Source: a virus. Taken from it: a stretch of 64,000 bases of DNA. The notes beneath the pieces are model-generated. The model was not told the origin of the DNA, ran no database searches, and saw nothing but the letters and a program-made list of their open reading frames with translations. Positions 33,635 through 40,899 of the stretch are shown piece by piece. The first letter of the stretch is position 1. The number at the start of each line of letters is the position of its first letter. The DNA is taken from the IMG/VR virus record IMGVR_UViG_3300042908_001304, positions 1 through 64,000 of that record. One strand, given 5' to 3'. A program made the translations under genes and the position numbers.

Positions 33635-33996
33635 TTGGCACGCTCGGCGAGGTGGCGAGCCTGCCACGCTTGCCACGAGGGGGCATCGGCCACCCGGTCG
33701 GCCCGGTGGGCGAAGCAGGCCGATGCGGTGAGGCGCCAGCGGGTGCCGGCGAACATGCCGTCCGGCACCGCCTCCACGAGGCCGCGGGCCACGAGCGCCT
33801 CGCGGGTCTTCTGGTGCGCGGGCACCGAGAAGGTGTGCAGGTAGAGGCGCGGCCAGCCGCCGCTGCCGGCGTCCATCTCGCGGGTGCGCTGAAAGCTGCC
33901 GTCTGCCCAGTCGAAGGGGTCTGCCCGGAAGGCGGCCCACAGGTCGGCGGTGAGCGCGGCGTAGTCGACCGGGCGGGGGGTGGGGGTCGTGGACAT
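33631..33996 (-). CDS. Hypothetical 121-residue protein
   Basis: ATG 33996. A winged-helix-like arrangement is possible (HQKTREALVARGLVEAV, then GTRWRLT), typical of small DNA-binding proteins. The N-terminus has DYAALTADLWAAFRADPFDWADG. Its leader carries two hairpins at 34015-34054. Confidence 0.5.
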   Translation of the reverse strand: MSTTPTPRPVDYAALTADLWAAFRADPFDWADGSFQRTREMDAGSGGWPRLYLHTFSVPAHQKTREALVARGLVEAVPDGMFAGTRWRLTASACFAHRADRVADAPSWQAWQARHLAERAK

Positions 33997-34014
33997 GGGG
34001 GAACTCCGGGCCCA

Positions 34015-34054
34015 CCCGGCGGGATTGCCGGGGCGACGGACTGGCTACCGTCGG
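34015..34054 (-). other. Two hairpins in leader, GGGATT loop
   Basis: CCCGGC 34015-34020 pairs with GCCGGG 34027-34032 around GGGATT. CGACGG near 34034 pairs with CCGTCG near 34049 around ACTGGCTA. Confidence 0.45.
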
Positions 34055-34094
34055 AGCGCCGCGCGGGCGCTTGCACCAAGGGAGGGGGACAGGT

Positions 34095-34343
34095 TCAGCC
34101 GGTGCAACAACCGCAACACGGAGAATCGATGCAGCGGCCGCGGGCGTTGCGGGTGACGACCGCCCCGCTCGCGAAGCGGGTCTCGACCACGCGCGGACCG
34201 GCCGCCCCGACGTCGTCCGCGCACGTCAGGTGGAACACCCGCCACGCCCGGCCGGGGCCCTCGAGCAGGGCGCCGCCCCGGGCGGGCACCCGGACCCCGC
34301 AGGAGGCGCAGGGGGCAGCGTAGCGGTTCACGGGCAGGGACAC
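34095..34343 (-). CDS. Small zinc-ribbon-like protein
   Basis: 82 residues from GTG 34343, behind GGAGGTGCCCC. CASCG near the N-terminus and a central HLTC make a likely metal site; the end is Cys-rich (CIDSPCCGCCTG). Probably a metal-binding adaptor; not assigned. Confidence 0.5.
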   Translation of the reverse strand: MSLPVNRYAAPCASCGVRVPARGGALLEGPGRAWRVFHLTCADDVGAAGPRVVETRFASGAVVTRNARGRCIDSPCCGCCTG

Positions 34344-34474
34344 GGGGCACCTCCGGAGGGGAACAGGTAGGCTGAGACCAGGGCCCACCCCACGAGGGGA
34401 AGCAGGGTAGCCGCCACCCCGAAGAGGGCGGACGCCCCCTCGGGGGTCAGGAACCCGAAGAGGGGCCGGCTCAC
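34328..34474 (-). CDS. Small single-pass membrane protein
   Basis: 48 residues from GTG 34474. One hydrophobic helix (SALFGVAATLLPLVGWALVSAYLF) in the centre. The 3' end overlaps the next gene. Typical of phage membrane micro-proteins. Confidence 0.45.
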   Translation of the reverse strand: MSRPLFGFLTPEGASALFGVAATLLPLVGWALVSAYLFPSGGAPCPCP

Positions 34475-34575
34475 CGGGCACCCCCGCCGGGCGCCAGCTG
34501 GAAGCGGAACCAGTCGGCCCATTCGGGTGCGGGGCAGGGGGCGGGGGTGGTGCGGAAGTCGGCGGGCTTGGTCAT
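34471..34575 (-). CDS. 34-residue peptide
   Basis: ATG 34575 behind GGACTGTAAT to the TGA at 34471, overlapping the next GTG. It is Pro- and Trp-rich (APEWADWFRFQL). Weak support beyond the coupling. Confidence 0.35.
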   Translation of the reverse strand: MTKPADFRTTPAPCPAPEWADWFRFQLAPGGGAR

Positions 34576-34627
34576 ATTACAGTCCTCGTTGGGGTTGCAG
34601 GTCGGTTCGAAGGCCAGGCCCTCGCCA

Positions 34628-34655
34628 CAGCCCACCCCTGCGATAGGGTGGGCTG
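34628..34655 (-). terminator. Perfect 10-bp hairpin after 34673 gene
   Basis: CAGCCCACCC 34628-34637 and GGGTGGGCTG 34646-34655 flank an 8-base loop. There is no U-tract, so it may act as an RNA stabiliser rather than a true terminator. Confidence 0.45.
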
Positions 34656-34672
34656 GGACGGTGCCCGGCCGG

Positions 34673-35161
34673 TCAGGCAGACTGGGCGACGGGCTCCTCG
34701 GCCACGACGGCCGCCCCGATCACCTCCAGCCGGGCCCCCTTGATGGACACCGCGCCGGCGCGGGGCTCCTTCGGCAGGCTGGCCGCGAACGCGGCGCGCA
34801 GGGCCTTGACCTGCTCCTCGAGGGTGGCCGCATCCGGGTCCACCTCCCCGGCCAGTTCGGCGGCCGTGGCCTTGACCACGATCGCGGCGATGTGCTCGCG
34901 GGTACACCCTGCGTGCTTCAGGGCACGCGCAAGGACCCCGAAGAGGGACACGGATGCCGTGGGCGTGGCCATGCTGGCCGCCCCGACGGTAACACTGTCG
35001 TAGGCGAGGAGGACATCACCCGGCGCGGGGATGTCGCCGTCGGCCAGCTGGCGGAGCGCCCATGCGGCGCCCTCCAGCTTGCCGGCGGGGAGCGCCGGAC
35101 GGGGGGGCGCGGCCTTGTGAGCGGCAGCGGCGAGCAGGAACAGGGTCTGGTCGTTGATCAT
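34673..35161 (-). CDS. Hypothetical 162-residue protein
   Basis: ATG 35161, behind GGACTACAAC. Helical, Ala-rich, with a central segment (FGVLARALKHAGCTREHIAAIVV) and a beta-like C-terminus (VSIKGARLEVIGAAVV). No family recognised. It follows a sigma70-like promoter and precedes a strong hairpin, so it can be expressed on its own. Confidence 0.55.
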   Translation of the reverse strand: MINDQTLFLLAAAAHKAAPPRPALPAGKLEGAAWALRQLADGDIPAPGDVLLAYDSVTVGAASMATPTASVSLFGVLARALKHAGCTREHIAAIVVKATAAELAGEVDPDAATLEEQVKALRAAFAASLPKEPRAGAVSIKGARLEVIGAAVVAEEPVAQSA

Positions 35162-35212
35162 TGTTGTAGTCCTCGGTGTGGGGTCGGGGTTTAGTGCGTC
35201 GCTACATAGAGA

Positions 35213-35242
35213 GTATAACACACCGTGTAGCGCGATGTGCAA
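35213..35242 (-). promoter_or_regulatory. Sigma70-like promoter
   Basis: On the minus strand TTGCAC (35242-35237), an 18-base spacer, TTATAC (35218-35213). The -35 lies inside a GTTGCACATCGCGCTAC box related to that at 20904-20920; a GCCTAAATAA half-site sits just upstream. Confidence 0.55.
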
Positions 35243-35249
35243 CATTTAT

Positions 35250-35453
35250 TTAGGCGGGCCCGCCGGTGGCCAGACGGATCAGATCGGCGCTTGCGCCCGC
35301 GGCAAGCGCCGCGCGGATGCGCCGAGAGACCGTGCGCTCGCTGGCGTCCCGATCGAGCCGGGCGAGGGCCTGGATCGTGGCGACTACCTGACGGTCCTCG
35401 CCCTCAAGGGCGGTCTCGAGGGCGATGGCCTGGATCGTGGTGGGGGTATCCAT
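35250..35453 (-). CDS. Hypothetical 67-residue helical protein
   Basis: ATG 35453. The middle (VVATIQALARLDRDASERTVSRRIRAALAAG) resembles a helix-turn-helix, so a small DNA-binding role is possible. It has a multi-hairpin leader. Confidence 0.5.
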   Translation of the reverse strand: MDTPTTIQAIALETALEGEDRQVVATIQALARLDRDASERTVSRRIRAALAAGASADLIRLATGGPA

Positions 35454-35465
35454 GTAGACTCCAGT

Positions 35466-35528
35466 CCCCGTCCGTGGGGCTAAGGCCGGCATCTCTGCAG
35501 CTGGCGACGTTCACCGGCGGAATGCCGG
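35466..35528 (-). promoter_or_regulatory. Three-hairpin 5' leader
   Basis: CCCC 35466-35469 with GGGG 35476-35479 (loop GTCCGT, as at 13895). GCCGGC 35485-35490 with GCTGGC 35500-35505. CCGGC 35514-35518 with GCCGG 35524-35528 (loop GGAAT). Confidence 0.5.
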
Positions 35529-35568
35529 GGAATGCGGGCGGATCGGGCCGCCCTTCCCGTGCGCCGGG

Positions 35569-36339
35569 CTACGTGGCCATTCCGGGAACCACGAAGCCGG
35601 AGCGGTCCTTCCGCGCGTGCCCTTTCGCCCGCAGGCCGGAGACATGCCCGGCCGGGTCGCGATACCGGACGTCGGTTACGTCCGCGTCGAACACGGGGAA
35701 CCCTCGCCACGTCGCCGGGAGGGCCCGGCCCTTAGGAGTGTCGAACACGATCGCGACGTTTCCGCCGGCCCGGAGGTATTCGATCGCGTGGCGCTCGCGA
35801 GCCGCCCCGACATCCAAGCTGTACACATGGAACACGGGAGCCCCCGGCGTGTGCCGGATCGGGCGTTTCGTGTAGTCATAGAGACGGATGCCCAGTGCGG
35901 CCGCGGCCGCGAGTACTTCGGGCGCCTCGGTTGCCCAGTCAATATCGCTGGTCCCGTTCAGGCGCGCCGCAGGCTGTAGCCCGTGTTCCGCCGCGGCCGC
36001 GGCAAGGCGGCGCAGGTCGGCCAGTAGACGCCGGATAAACTCCGGCCGATCGACGTGGTAGAGATCGGTCCGCCGGTAGCGGCCGTACTCCACATTGTTC
36101 CGGTACGGCCCCGCGGCATAGCTGGCCATAGGCAACCCGCCGCGACCGGCCGTGTTGAGACAAGTAGCCTTGCAGGCTCCCGCCCACGGGCAGAGGTTTA
36201 CCCGGATGGGCTCGAGCCCTTGCGCGGTCCGCAAGCGGTCATACTCGCCCGCGGGCAGGAGATGCACGACGCCGGTAAGGACGCCGAGAGTCTCACCCTT
36301 GAGAGTCTTAGGGTTTGCGAAAGAGAGGATCGAGGACAT
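35569..36339 (-). CDS. Conserved phage protein with RLNGTSD motif
   Basis: 256 residues. NPKTLKGETLG...TGVVHLLPA opens the protein; CPWAGACKATCLNTAGRGG (about 50-68) holds three cysteines; RLNGTSDIDW near 125 and LYDYTKRPIRH near 150 follow. I recognise this arrangement as a phage family of unknown function. The Cys cluster could bind metal or an iron-sulfur group. It is divergent from the 36865 gene across a repeat-rich region. Confidence 0.65.
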   Translation of the reverse strand: MSSILSFANPKTLKGETLGVLTGVVHLLPAGEYDRLRTAQGLEPIRVNLCPWAGACKATCLNTAGRGGLPMASYAAGPYRNNVEYGRYRRTDLYHVDRPEFIRRLLADLRRLAAAAAEHGLQPAARLNGTSDIDWATEAPEVLAAAAALGIRLYDYTKRPIRHTPGAPVFHVYSLDVGAARERHAIEYLRAGGNVAIVFDTPKGRALPATWRGFPVFDADVTDVRYRDPAGHVSGLRAKGHARKDRSGFVVPGMAT

Positions 36340-36396
36340 CGTAAGGCCTGGGTTAGGGTTCGGGGGCTACGTTGCCGCCCCACATTCATCTATTAT

Positions 36397-36415
36397 CCGA
36401 GCGTTATACGCTCGG
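36397..36415. promoter_or_regulatory. Dyad operator over TTATAC
   Basis: CCGAGCGT and ACGCTCGG flank TAT as a perfect inverted repeat. The central TTATAC could be a -10 box, so the site may be an operator for the 36339 or 36865 gene. Confidence 0.4.
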
Positions 36416-36635
36416 CCAGCTAAATCGGCGCCGTTTAGTCAAGGGAATGTCAAGAGCCGCGGACAAGCGCGGCAACTCGCGGCGGACACCCGGGTACGCC
36501 ACGAAGGCCGCTGATCCGGACAATCTTGGCCGATCCCACCGGACACCGGTGTCCGTTCAAACGCTCGAGCATGCCGGACGGGCCGGTCCGGAGCAGGTGG
36601 ACCCCGGTGTCCGCTCACCCGCTCGAGCATGCCGG

Positions 36636-36773
36636 ACGGGCGACCGCGCCACGACGGGCGACCGCGCCACGACGGGCGACCGCGCCACGACGGGCGACCG
36701 CGCCACGACGGGCGACCGCGCCACGACGGGCGACCGCGCCACGACGGGCGACCGCGCCACGACGGGCGACCGC
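36636..36773. repeat. 18-bp tandem repeat, seven full copies
   Basis: CGGGCGACCGCGCCACGA is repeated seven times with no visible change, followed by a partial copy. Identical units suggest recent expansion or a protein-binding iteron array. Confidence 0.85.
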
Positions 36774-36864
36774 GGCGGAGCTCGGGTCCGGGCACAACAA
36801 GGAAGGAGCCACGAAGGGCCGCCGGCAGTGGGCGCCGGGCCGCCAGGCCCCAGCGGCCTGAAGG

Positions 36865-37197
36865 ATGTGCTTGCACAAACGATGCAGGGCGTGCTACATG
36901 TTCGAAGCACCCGAGGACTACATGACCGACGAGACCCGCAAGACCCTCATCCAGAGCCTCCGCCGCTGCGCGACTCTGGAAATCACGGCAGCGAAGCTCT
37001 ACACGGAGTGCGCCCAGGCCTTGCTGGCCGCGCCCGGCGGGGCGTGCGCTGCGGATGCTTCGTCGGCGCTACTGCTCGGCCTGCAGGGACAGGACTCTGT
37101 GGGGCGGTCCCGGTGGTGTTCCCAGGCGGCAGACTCGATGGAAGGGGGGACCGTCGAGTCTGCCGCCTCTCTCCCTGGTGTGGGAGACCTGTCGTGA
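36865..37197 (+). CDS. Hypothetical 110-residue protein
   Basis: ATG 36865; ATG 36922 is possible. CLHKRCRACYMFE at the N-terminus could bind a metal. The rest is helical (TLIQSLRRCATLEITAAKLY) and Ser/Gly-rich. Its TGA overlaps the next ATG. It opens the long chain of overlapping plus-strand genes. Confidence 0.45.
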   Translation: MCLHKRCRACYMFEAPEDYMTDETRKTLIQSLRRCATLEITAAKLYTECAQALLAAPGGACAADASSALLLGLQGQDSVGRSRWCSQAADSMEGGTVESAASLPGVGDLS

Positions 37198-38408
37198 TGG
37201 ACAAGGTCGAGAAGCTCAGCGCGGGTGTGGCGAAGATGGAACTGGAGCATCACGCTCGTGGCGAGGTCATCAAGCACCTGCGCGAGGAACGAGCGGACCA
37301 CCTCGCCACCACCCTCCGCATCCGCACTCTCCTGGCCCCGCTGTTGGGCGTGGACGTGAACAACGAGCCGGCGGACGAGATGGTGGGGCGGTTGGTGGCG
37401 CTGTACGCCGCGCGAGACGAGCGCGTCGCCGAGCAGCGCGGTCACGACAAGGGCCTGCTCTGGGCAGCCACCCTCGCGGGCGACTTCGACCCCTTCTCAG
37501 AGGACTGGACCGACGAGCAACGTGGCGCTGGTGAGCGCGTGCTCGGGCTGTTCGCGGAGCGCCTGAGGGACGAGTGGACCCGCGCGGTGGGGACGGTGAA
37601 GGAGGTGGCCTCGCCTCTGCCAGGCGTCAAGCCGGTGGTGGACCCGAAGCTGCCCGAGGGGGTGTGGGGGTTCACGAGCCCGGCGATGCCTTCCGGGGGC
37701 CGCTGCATCCGTGACGACGGTGTCGATCTCCGCCAGACGGAGACGGGGTTCGTGGATGGCCGGGCCTACGAAAGCGGTGGGCGCTTTCGGCACTCCATGG
37801 GCGGCCCCGTCGTTCACGAGTTCTCCAGCATCGGGTCGGATACGGCACGCTGCGGCTTCCTGTCTCGCGGCCCGTACACTCCGAGCGCTGGGCCGACGAC
37901 CTGTCCTGGGTGCCTTGACCCTGACCGCTACTGCCTCCAGCACGCCCACATGGGGTGGCCGCGCACGTTGAAGGTGGACTGCATTGAGTGTTCGCCCATG
38001 CCGCAGGCAGTCGAGAAGTCGATCGACAATGTGACGGACCCTCCTGGCATGGCGCCCGTCCAGCCCACCGCGGGCTTCTACCGCGTGTACGACAGCAACC
38101 AGACGGGCGCCGAGGAGGCGCTGTACGTCATGGTGACGAAGGATGGAGAGGTGTGGGGCTACTCGGAGTTCGAAGGGGTGCCCGGCTACCGCACGCTGGG
38201 GCGGCCGTGGGTGGCGTTCGCGACGGAGCCAGGCAACGAGCGGATGCGGTGGATGCCGGACCGAGATCGGGCGGCGGAGAAGGTGGCCCTGCTCGTGACG
38301 CTGCGGACGTGGAATCCTCCGCTGGTGCCGGTGCCCTCGCTCGACGGTGGGCTGACCAACGAAGAGGTGGCCGCCGTTCGCGCGCTGCTGAAGAGGGAGG
38401 GAAAGTGA
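37197..38408 (+). CDS. Hypothetical 403-residue protein
   Basis: The N-terminal 140 residues are helical and charged (VAKMELEHHARGEVIKHLREERADH). The middle holds CPGCLDPDRYCLQH and DCIECSP, a likely zinc site (about 245-280). The C-terminal part has WGYSEFEGVPGYRTLGRPWVAF, a small beta domain. No family recognised. Its TGA overlaps the lipoprotein GTG. Confidence 0.55.
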   Translation: MDKVEKLSAGVAKMELEHHARGEVIKHLREERADHLATTLRIRTLLAPLLGVDVNNEPADEMVGRLVALYAARDERVAEQRGHDKGLLWAATLAGDFDPFSEDWTDEQRGAGERVLGLFAERLRDEWTRAVGTVKEVASPLPGVKPVVDPKLPEGVWGFTSPAMPSGGRCIRDDGVDLRQTETGFVDGRAYESGGRFRHSMGGPVVHEFSSIGSDTARCGFLSRGPYTPSAGPTTCPGCLDPDRYCLQHAHMGWPRTLKVDCIECSPMPQAVEKSIDNVTDPPGMAPVQPTAGFYRVYDSNQTGAEEALYVMVTKDGEVWGYSEFEGVPGYRTLGRPWVAFATEPGNERMRWMPDRDRAAEKVALLVTLRTWNPPLVPVPSLDGGLTNEEVAAVRALLKREGK

Positions 38409-38563
38409 TCGCTCTTCTTCTCCTTCTGGCAGCGTGTCCTACTCCTCAGGACTACGCGTTCTGCGATACGAAGTGCGCGGCCATCGGGGCATGGCGAGCG
38501 GAGGCCGGCGTCTACACGGGCGGCGTTAGGTGCGGTTGCCTGTTCTCTGTGAGCAGGCCGTGA
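38405..38563 (+). CDS. Small Cys-rich lipoprotein
   Basis: 52 residues from GTG 38405 (GTGA overlap). IALLLLLAAC is a signal peptide with a lipobox ending in LAAC, followed by four further cysteines. A short phage lipoprotein of this size may be an o-spanin or a superinfection-exclusion factor; the sequence does not decide. Confidence 0.5.
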   Translation: MIALLLLLAACPTPQDYAFCDTKCAAIGAWRAEAGVYTGGVRCGCLFSVSRP

Positions 38564-38682
38564 GCGGCTACCCCTGGGACACCCTGTTCGGCTGGGAGTT
38601 CATCAAGGCGGTGATGGTGTCGCTGTTCATCGGGGCGGCGGCTGGCGGCGCGGCTGTGTACCTGTTCCTCGGAGGTGGGTGA
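38560..38682 (+). CDS. 40-residue membrane peptide
   Basis: GTG 38560 in GTGA overlap. One membrane helix (AVMVSLFIGAAAGGAAVYLFLGGG) after a Trp/Phe-rich N-terminus. Its TGA overlaps the next ATG (TGATG). Confidence 0.4.
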   Translation: MSGYPWDTLFGWEFIKAVMVSLFIGAAAGGAAVYLFLGGG

Positions 38683-38810
38683 TGGGCATGTCCAGTCCGG
38701 GTCCGTTCCCTTGGTGGATGGACGTGTTGGTGTTCCTCATCGAGCGTCCGTGGGCGGCGCTCGTTGGGGTGCTCTGGGCGGTGGGGGTGTGGTGGGGGGT
38801 GACGTCGTGA
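38682..38810 (+). CDS. 42-residue membrane peptide
   Basis: ATG 38682. Amphipathic start, then a hydrophobic stretch rich in Trp (ALVGVLWAVGVWWGV). Overlaps the next GTG by four bases. Confidence 0.4.
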   Translation: MGMSSPGPFPWWMDVLVFLIERPWAALVGVLWAVGVWWGVTS

Positions 38811-38917
38811 TCGAGTTCGGCTTCGGCCTCATGGCAGTCGGCGTCGGCATGGTCATGCTCGCAGCAGGGCTGGGGGCGCTGTGGATGGTGGTGCAGCTCG
38901 TGCGGGAGTCACGATGA
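38807..38917 (+). CDS. 36-residue membrane peptide
   Basis: GTG 38807. One helix (LMAVGVGMVMLAAGLGALWMVV) with a basic end (RESR). Overlaps the next ATG by four bases. Confidence 0.4.
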   Translation: MIEFGFGLMAVGVGMVMLAAGLGALWMVVQLVRESR

Positions 38918-39189
38918 GTGCTCCATCGGAGTGGGCGATGAAGCAGGCCGCCAGCTACGCGGCGGTGTCGAGCGCCGTTCGGGCGGTGGGCGTGGTCGAG
39001 TTGGCGTACTGCTTGGACAAGGCACGCGAGTACGGCAACGCAGAGCGCGACGGTGATGTAGAACGGGCCCGCGAGGTCTTGCTGGAGTCGGCGAGGAACT
39101 CGACATTGGAGGAGGAGGCGGCGCGGGTGTGTGACACGGGCGCTCTGGCATCGCGGTGCGCTTCGTCCATCCGGTCGATGAAGTCGTGA
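38914..39189 (+). CDS. Hypothetical 91-residue helical protein
   Basis: ATG 38914 in ATGA overlap. Helical, charged in the second half (ERDGDVERAREVLLESAR), possibly a coiled coil. Unknown function. Confidence 0.45.
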   Translation: MSAPSEWAMKQAASYAAVSSAVRAVGVVELAYCLDKAREYGNAERDGDVERAREVLLESARNSTLEEEAARVCDTGALASRCASSIRSMKS

Positions 39190-39308
39190 TCGGCTACTAC
39201 TGCCGTCACTGCGGCACGCCCTACGCTACGGGCGGCTGTCCGTACTACCTCTGTCCGTCGAAGGTGCGGCTGTCCAACGGAACACTTCTGGAGGTGGAAG
39301 GTGCCTGA
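39186..39308 (+). CDS. 40-residue zinc ribbon
   Basis: GTG 39186. CRHC near residue 6 and C...C at 18 and 23 make a zinc-ribbon knuckle. It overlaps the next gene by eight bases. Confidence 0.4.
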   Translation: MIGYYCRHCGTPYATGGCPYYLCPSKVRLSNGTLLEVEGA

Positions 39309-39510
39309 GACGTGGAAAGCCCAACGCCGGCGCGAGTTGATGGAGGAGCGTCGCGACCTGCACGAGGAGGCGAAGGCCACCTGCTTCGGCGGGCAAGAGC
39401 CTCTGCACTCCTGGCAGGTGGCGATGGCCCTCAACACCCAGTCCTTGGATCGCTTGGAGAAGACCGAGAGTCTGTGGGACCACCTGCGCTTGGGGGCGTC
39501 CGGTGGCTGA
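39301..39510 (+). CDS. Hypothetical 69-residue helical protein
   Basis: GTG 39301. Basic N-terminal helix (WKAQRRRELMEERRDLHEEA) and a second helix (VAMALNTQSLDRLEKTES). Not recognised. Confidence 0.45.
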   Translation: MPETWKAQRRRELMEERRDLHEEAKATCFGGQEPLHSWQVAMALNTQSLDRLEKTESLWDHLRLGASGG

Positions 39511-39736
39511 CCTCTCCACCATCCAGAAGAGCGCCTACTTCCCGGCCAACAGCAACACGCTGGACTACTTCATTCGCGACCTGTCCGCGTCCTGCTGGCG
39601 CTGCCCGCGTTGCCAAGGCGTCGTGGTCACGGAGGCCGAGGTACACGACGCCCGCGACCCCGAGGCCCTTGAGTTCGTCGTGAAGCAGGCGGAGCGCCGG
39701 CACCGCGACGTGTGCTCCGCACGGCGGGCGCCGTGA
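39503..39736 (+). CDS. 77-residue zinc-ribbon protein
   Basis: GTG 39503. CWRCPRCQG near 31-39 and C near 71 suggest a treble-clef-like zinc site. Overlaps the next GTG. Confidence 0.45.
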   Translation: MADLSTIQKSAYFPANSNTLDYFIRDLSASCWRCPRCQGVVVTEAEVHDARDPEALEFVVKQAERRHRDVCSARRAP

Positions 39737-40083
39737 CCCGCCTCTCCGAGTGCGCCGTCTGCCTCAACAGCGAGGAGATTGCCGTCCTCTGCGGAGACGC
39801 CCTCGTTCCGATGGTCGGGCCCGACAACGTGACGCACGTCTGCTCGAACTGCCTCGCCGACCCCGACATCCAGCCCTGGCGCGCGGTAGTCGACGCTTCC
39901 GCGGGGTGCTGCAACCACATCGTCACCGACGACGGGAACTGCGGGAACGACTCGCTGGCGTACTGCCGGGAGCAGGCCGAGCGGGCAGGCCACACCTTCT
40001 GCTTGGAGGTCAACCGCCGGTTCGCTGCGATGACGTACTCGGAGCGACGCGCAGTCATTGGGTATGGGGGAGGGGCTCCGTGA
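39733..40083 (+). CDS. 116-residue Cys-rich protein
   Basis: GTG 39733. Contains CAVC, CSNC, CCNH and further cysteines, enough for two zinc sites. The arrangement resembles RING-like or zinc-ribbon modules but does not match one I can name. Confidence 0.5.
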   Translation: MTRLSECAVCLNSEEIAVLCGDALVPMVGPDNVTHVCSNCLADPDIQPWRAVVDASAGCCNHIVTDDGNCGNDSLAYCREQAERAGHTFCLEVNRRFAAMTYSERRAVIGYGGGAP

Positions 40084-40283
40084 CCCGCACCGCCGCCGCC
40101 CTTGCCCGCCTCTCCAAGTACCTGCGGAAGGTGTTGCCCATCGGCCCCTACGCCCCGAGGCACTGGCTCGACACCGACCGCCGCGGGGAGTGGCTGCTGC
40201 CGGTGTGCGTGGCGCTGTGTCTGGCTGCCGTGTACGTGCCCCTCTTCCTGCTGTTCCTACGTCTTGGAGACCGCCATGAGTGA
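40080..40283 (+). CDS. 67-residue membrane protein
   Basis: GTG 40080. Basic N-terminus, then one membrane segment (LLPVCVALCLAAVYVPLFLLFL) and a short charged tail. Overlaps the next ATG by eight bases. Confidence 0.45.
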   Translation: MTRTAAALARLSKYLRKVLPIGPYAPRHWLDTDRRGEWLLPVCVALCLAAVYVPLFLLFLRLGDRHE

Positions 40284-40611
40284 CCGCGTGACCTTGCTTC
40301 GGCAGGTGTTGGATGACCCAGACCTTCTGTTCTGTGTCTTGGACTCCGCGGCCCTCCGCCATGTGCGCGTCCTCGGGCCGTGGCGTCGAGACATCAACGA
40401 CGTGCGGAGCGAGCGCTTCGAGCCCGGCGACGCTGTGGAGCCCTCCGCGGAGTGCTGTCCCATCGGCAAGGAGTGGTCAGCAGGCGTAGACGGGCAGTAC
40501 CAGATGTGCCCCAGTCGCCGGGAGGCAGAGGCTTATTGCGATGCCGTAGCGACCGCGCGAGGCTACCTCCTGTGCAACGAGGACCTCCGACACAGGGACA
40601 CCTACCCATGA
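40276..40611 (+). CDS. Hypothetical 111-residue protein
   Basis: ATG 40276. Contains DPDLLFCVLDSAALRHV and later CCPIGKEW, with CPSRREAEAYCDAVATARGY. Similar in style to small phage proteins of unknown function. TGA overlaps the next ATG. Confidence 0.5.
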   Translation: MSDRVTLLRQVLDDPDLLFCVLDSAALRHVRVLGPWRRDINDVRSERFEPGDAVEPSAECCPIGKEWSAGVDGQYQMCPSRREAEAYCDAVATARGYLLCNEDLRHRDTYP

Positions 40612-40766
40612 CCTTCGACCCCTGCCCTCAGTGCAACGCCACCGGAGTGGTCCATGTCCACACCGTGCCCGTGCGCTGCGGCCTGTGCCAGGGGGCACGG
40701 CTGCGTGGAGGTCCGAAGGCCCCGGCCCCAACACCGCCCAGCCGCCCCGCTGCCCGACCACATTGA
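40608..40766 (+). CDS. 52-residue DnaJ-type zinc finger
   Basis: ATG 40608. CPQCNATG near 6-13 and CGLCQGA near 25-31 are a pair of CxxCxxxG-type knuckles as in DnaJ zinc domains. The tail is Pro/Ala-rich. Confidence 0.5.
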   Translation: MTFDPCPQCNATGVVHVHTVPVRCGLCQGARLRGGPKAPAPTPPSRPAARPH

Positions 40767-40899
40767 GCACCTCCTCACCATTGCGACGAGCCTCATGGTG
40801 AACCGCGAGGCTCACCCCGACCTGCACCGACTCGCAGTGTTGGGATGGGAGGCGGAGATGCGGAAGTGCCTGGACGACCTCGTGGAGGATGACGAATGA
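40654..40899 (+). CDS. Small helical protein, start uncertain
   Basis: 81 residues from ATG 40654; the second half (HIEHLLTIATSLMVNREAHP, EMRKCLDDLVEDDE) is the believable part, so a start at ATG 40794 is possible. The stop TGA overlaps ATG 40896 of the HTH gene. Confidence 0.35.
   Translation: MSTPCPCAAACARGHGCVEVRRPRPQHRPAAPLPDHIEHLLTIATSLMVNREAHPDLHRLAVLGWEAEMRKCLDDLVEDDE

Larger units (their letters stand above)
36340..36864. other. Gene-free divergent region with repeats
   Basis: Open frames here are GC-driven and carry only the repeat. It holds a dyad (36397-36415), a perfect palindrome GGACACCGGTGTCC (36541-36554), a repeated GGTGTCCG...GCTCGAGCATGCCGGACGGG block (near 36547 and 36605), and an 18-bp tandem array. 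Origin, partition or regulatory roles are all possible. Confidence 0.5.

Noticed and set aside
36636-36773. CRISPR-like array
   Set aside because: The 18-bp units are contiguous, without spacers.
36372-37196. N-terminal extension of the 403-residue protein through the tandem repeat
   Set aside because: The extension is mostly a repeated six-residue unit and overlaps the 36865 gene in another frame; ATG 37197 in ATGA overlap is far better.
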